Origin: an uncultured Clostridium sp.
GTDB lineage: Bacteria > Bacillota > Clostridia > TANB77 > CAG-508
Direction of reading: 5' to 3'
Length of the DNA: 6,520 nt
Assembly (NCBI GenBank): GCA_958413095.1
Contig: CATYUF010000076.1
Coordinates: 1 to 6,520, forward strand
Part shown: one piece after another, positions 6,420 through 6,520 of the stretch
How positions within the stretch are numbered: the first letter of the stretch is position 1
How the letters are laid out: each line of letters begins with the position of its first letter
Notes under the pieces: model-generated
What the model saw: the letters and a program-made list of their open reading frames with translations, nothing else
Databases searched by the model: none
Told to the model about the DNA's origin: nothing
Program-made: the position numbers and the translations under genes

Positions 6420-6448
6420 ATTATAGCATTTTTTATATAATATTGCAA
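6420..6448 (-). promoter_or_regulatory. sigma-A-type promoter of the HExxH gene
   Basis: TTGCAA (6448-6443) and a perfect TATAAT (6425-6420) are separated by 17 bp, and the -10 is preceded by TGC as in extended -10 promoters. Transcription would start near 6413, giving a leader of about 25 nt. This is the best-formed promoter in the window. Confidence 0.75.
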
Positions 6449-6520
6449 TTTTTTTGTTATATAAAGATAGCATAAACTTTTAGTAGGATTTCTCTTTATC
6501 AAAATAGCCAAACTATTTCT

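Noticed and set aside
6389..6511. 41-residue N-terminal extension of the HExxH protein
   Set aside because: It would start at TTG upstream of the strong promoter at 6420-6448, so it would not be transcribed from it; the ATG at 6388 has a good ribosome binding site.

Overview
The window is strongly AT-rich, with roughly a quarter G+C judged by eye. All four convincing genes lie on the minus strand, and most start at an ATG behind a GGAGG-like ribosome binding site. Codon choice is A/T-ending throughout. The valyl-tRNA synthetase, the OmpR-type two-component pair and the intrinsic terminator with a U tract all suggest a low-GC Firmicute, most likely an uncultured or gut-type Clostridia lineage. 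That placement is inference. The code looks standard: the kinase ends naturally at TGA and the other genes end at TAA.

Reading in the direction of transcription, from right to left: positions 6389-6520 hold a good sigma-A-type promoter (TTGCAA, 17 bp, TATAAT with an extended TGC). It drives a 282-residue unrecognised protein with an HEFTH metalloprotease-like motif (5540-6388). Next, after about 155 bp with a plausible promoter and a strong ribosome binding site, comes valS (2733-5384). Its reading frame is broken at codon 22 by an in-frame TGA, exactly where homologues are expected to carry the glycine of an E-K-G-Y-F motif. Only 5303-2733 is open without reading through the stop. valS ends in a well-formed hairpin terminator (2643-2700).

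The 322-bp gap 2411-2732 then carries a 19-bp inverted repeat whose two arms flank a plausible promoter for the response regulator. An OmpR/PhoB-type response regulator (1736-2410) and its membrane histidine kinase (386-1594) follow, separated by 141 bp. They should form a sensory pair, but no target operon such as an ABC transporter is in view, so the signal is unknown.

The last 385 bp (1-385) hold no convincing gene. Immediately after the kinase stop is a roughly 217-bp element (159-375). It consists of three degenerate units on an exact 60-bp period, bounded by inverted pairs of tandem 14-mers, and could fold into one long hairpin. It looks like a miniature repeat element and may also end kinase transcription.

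I see no CRISPR array, transposase, rRNA, tRNA or recognisable riboswitch. The points most worth checking are the TGA inside valS, the 217-bp palindromic repeat element, the inverted repeat around the regulator promoter, and the orphan HExxH protein.
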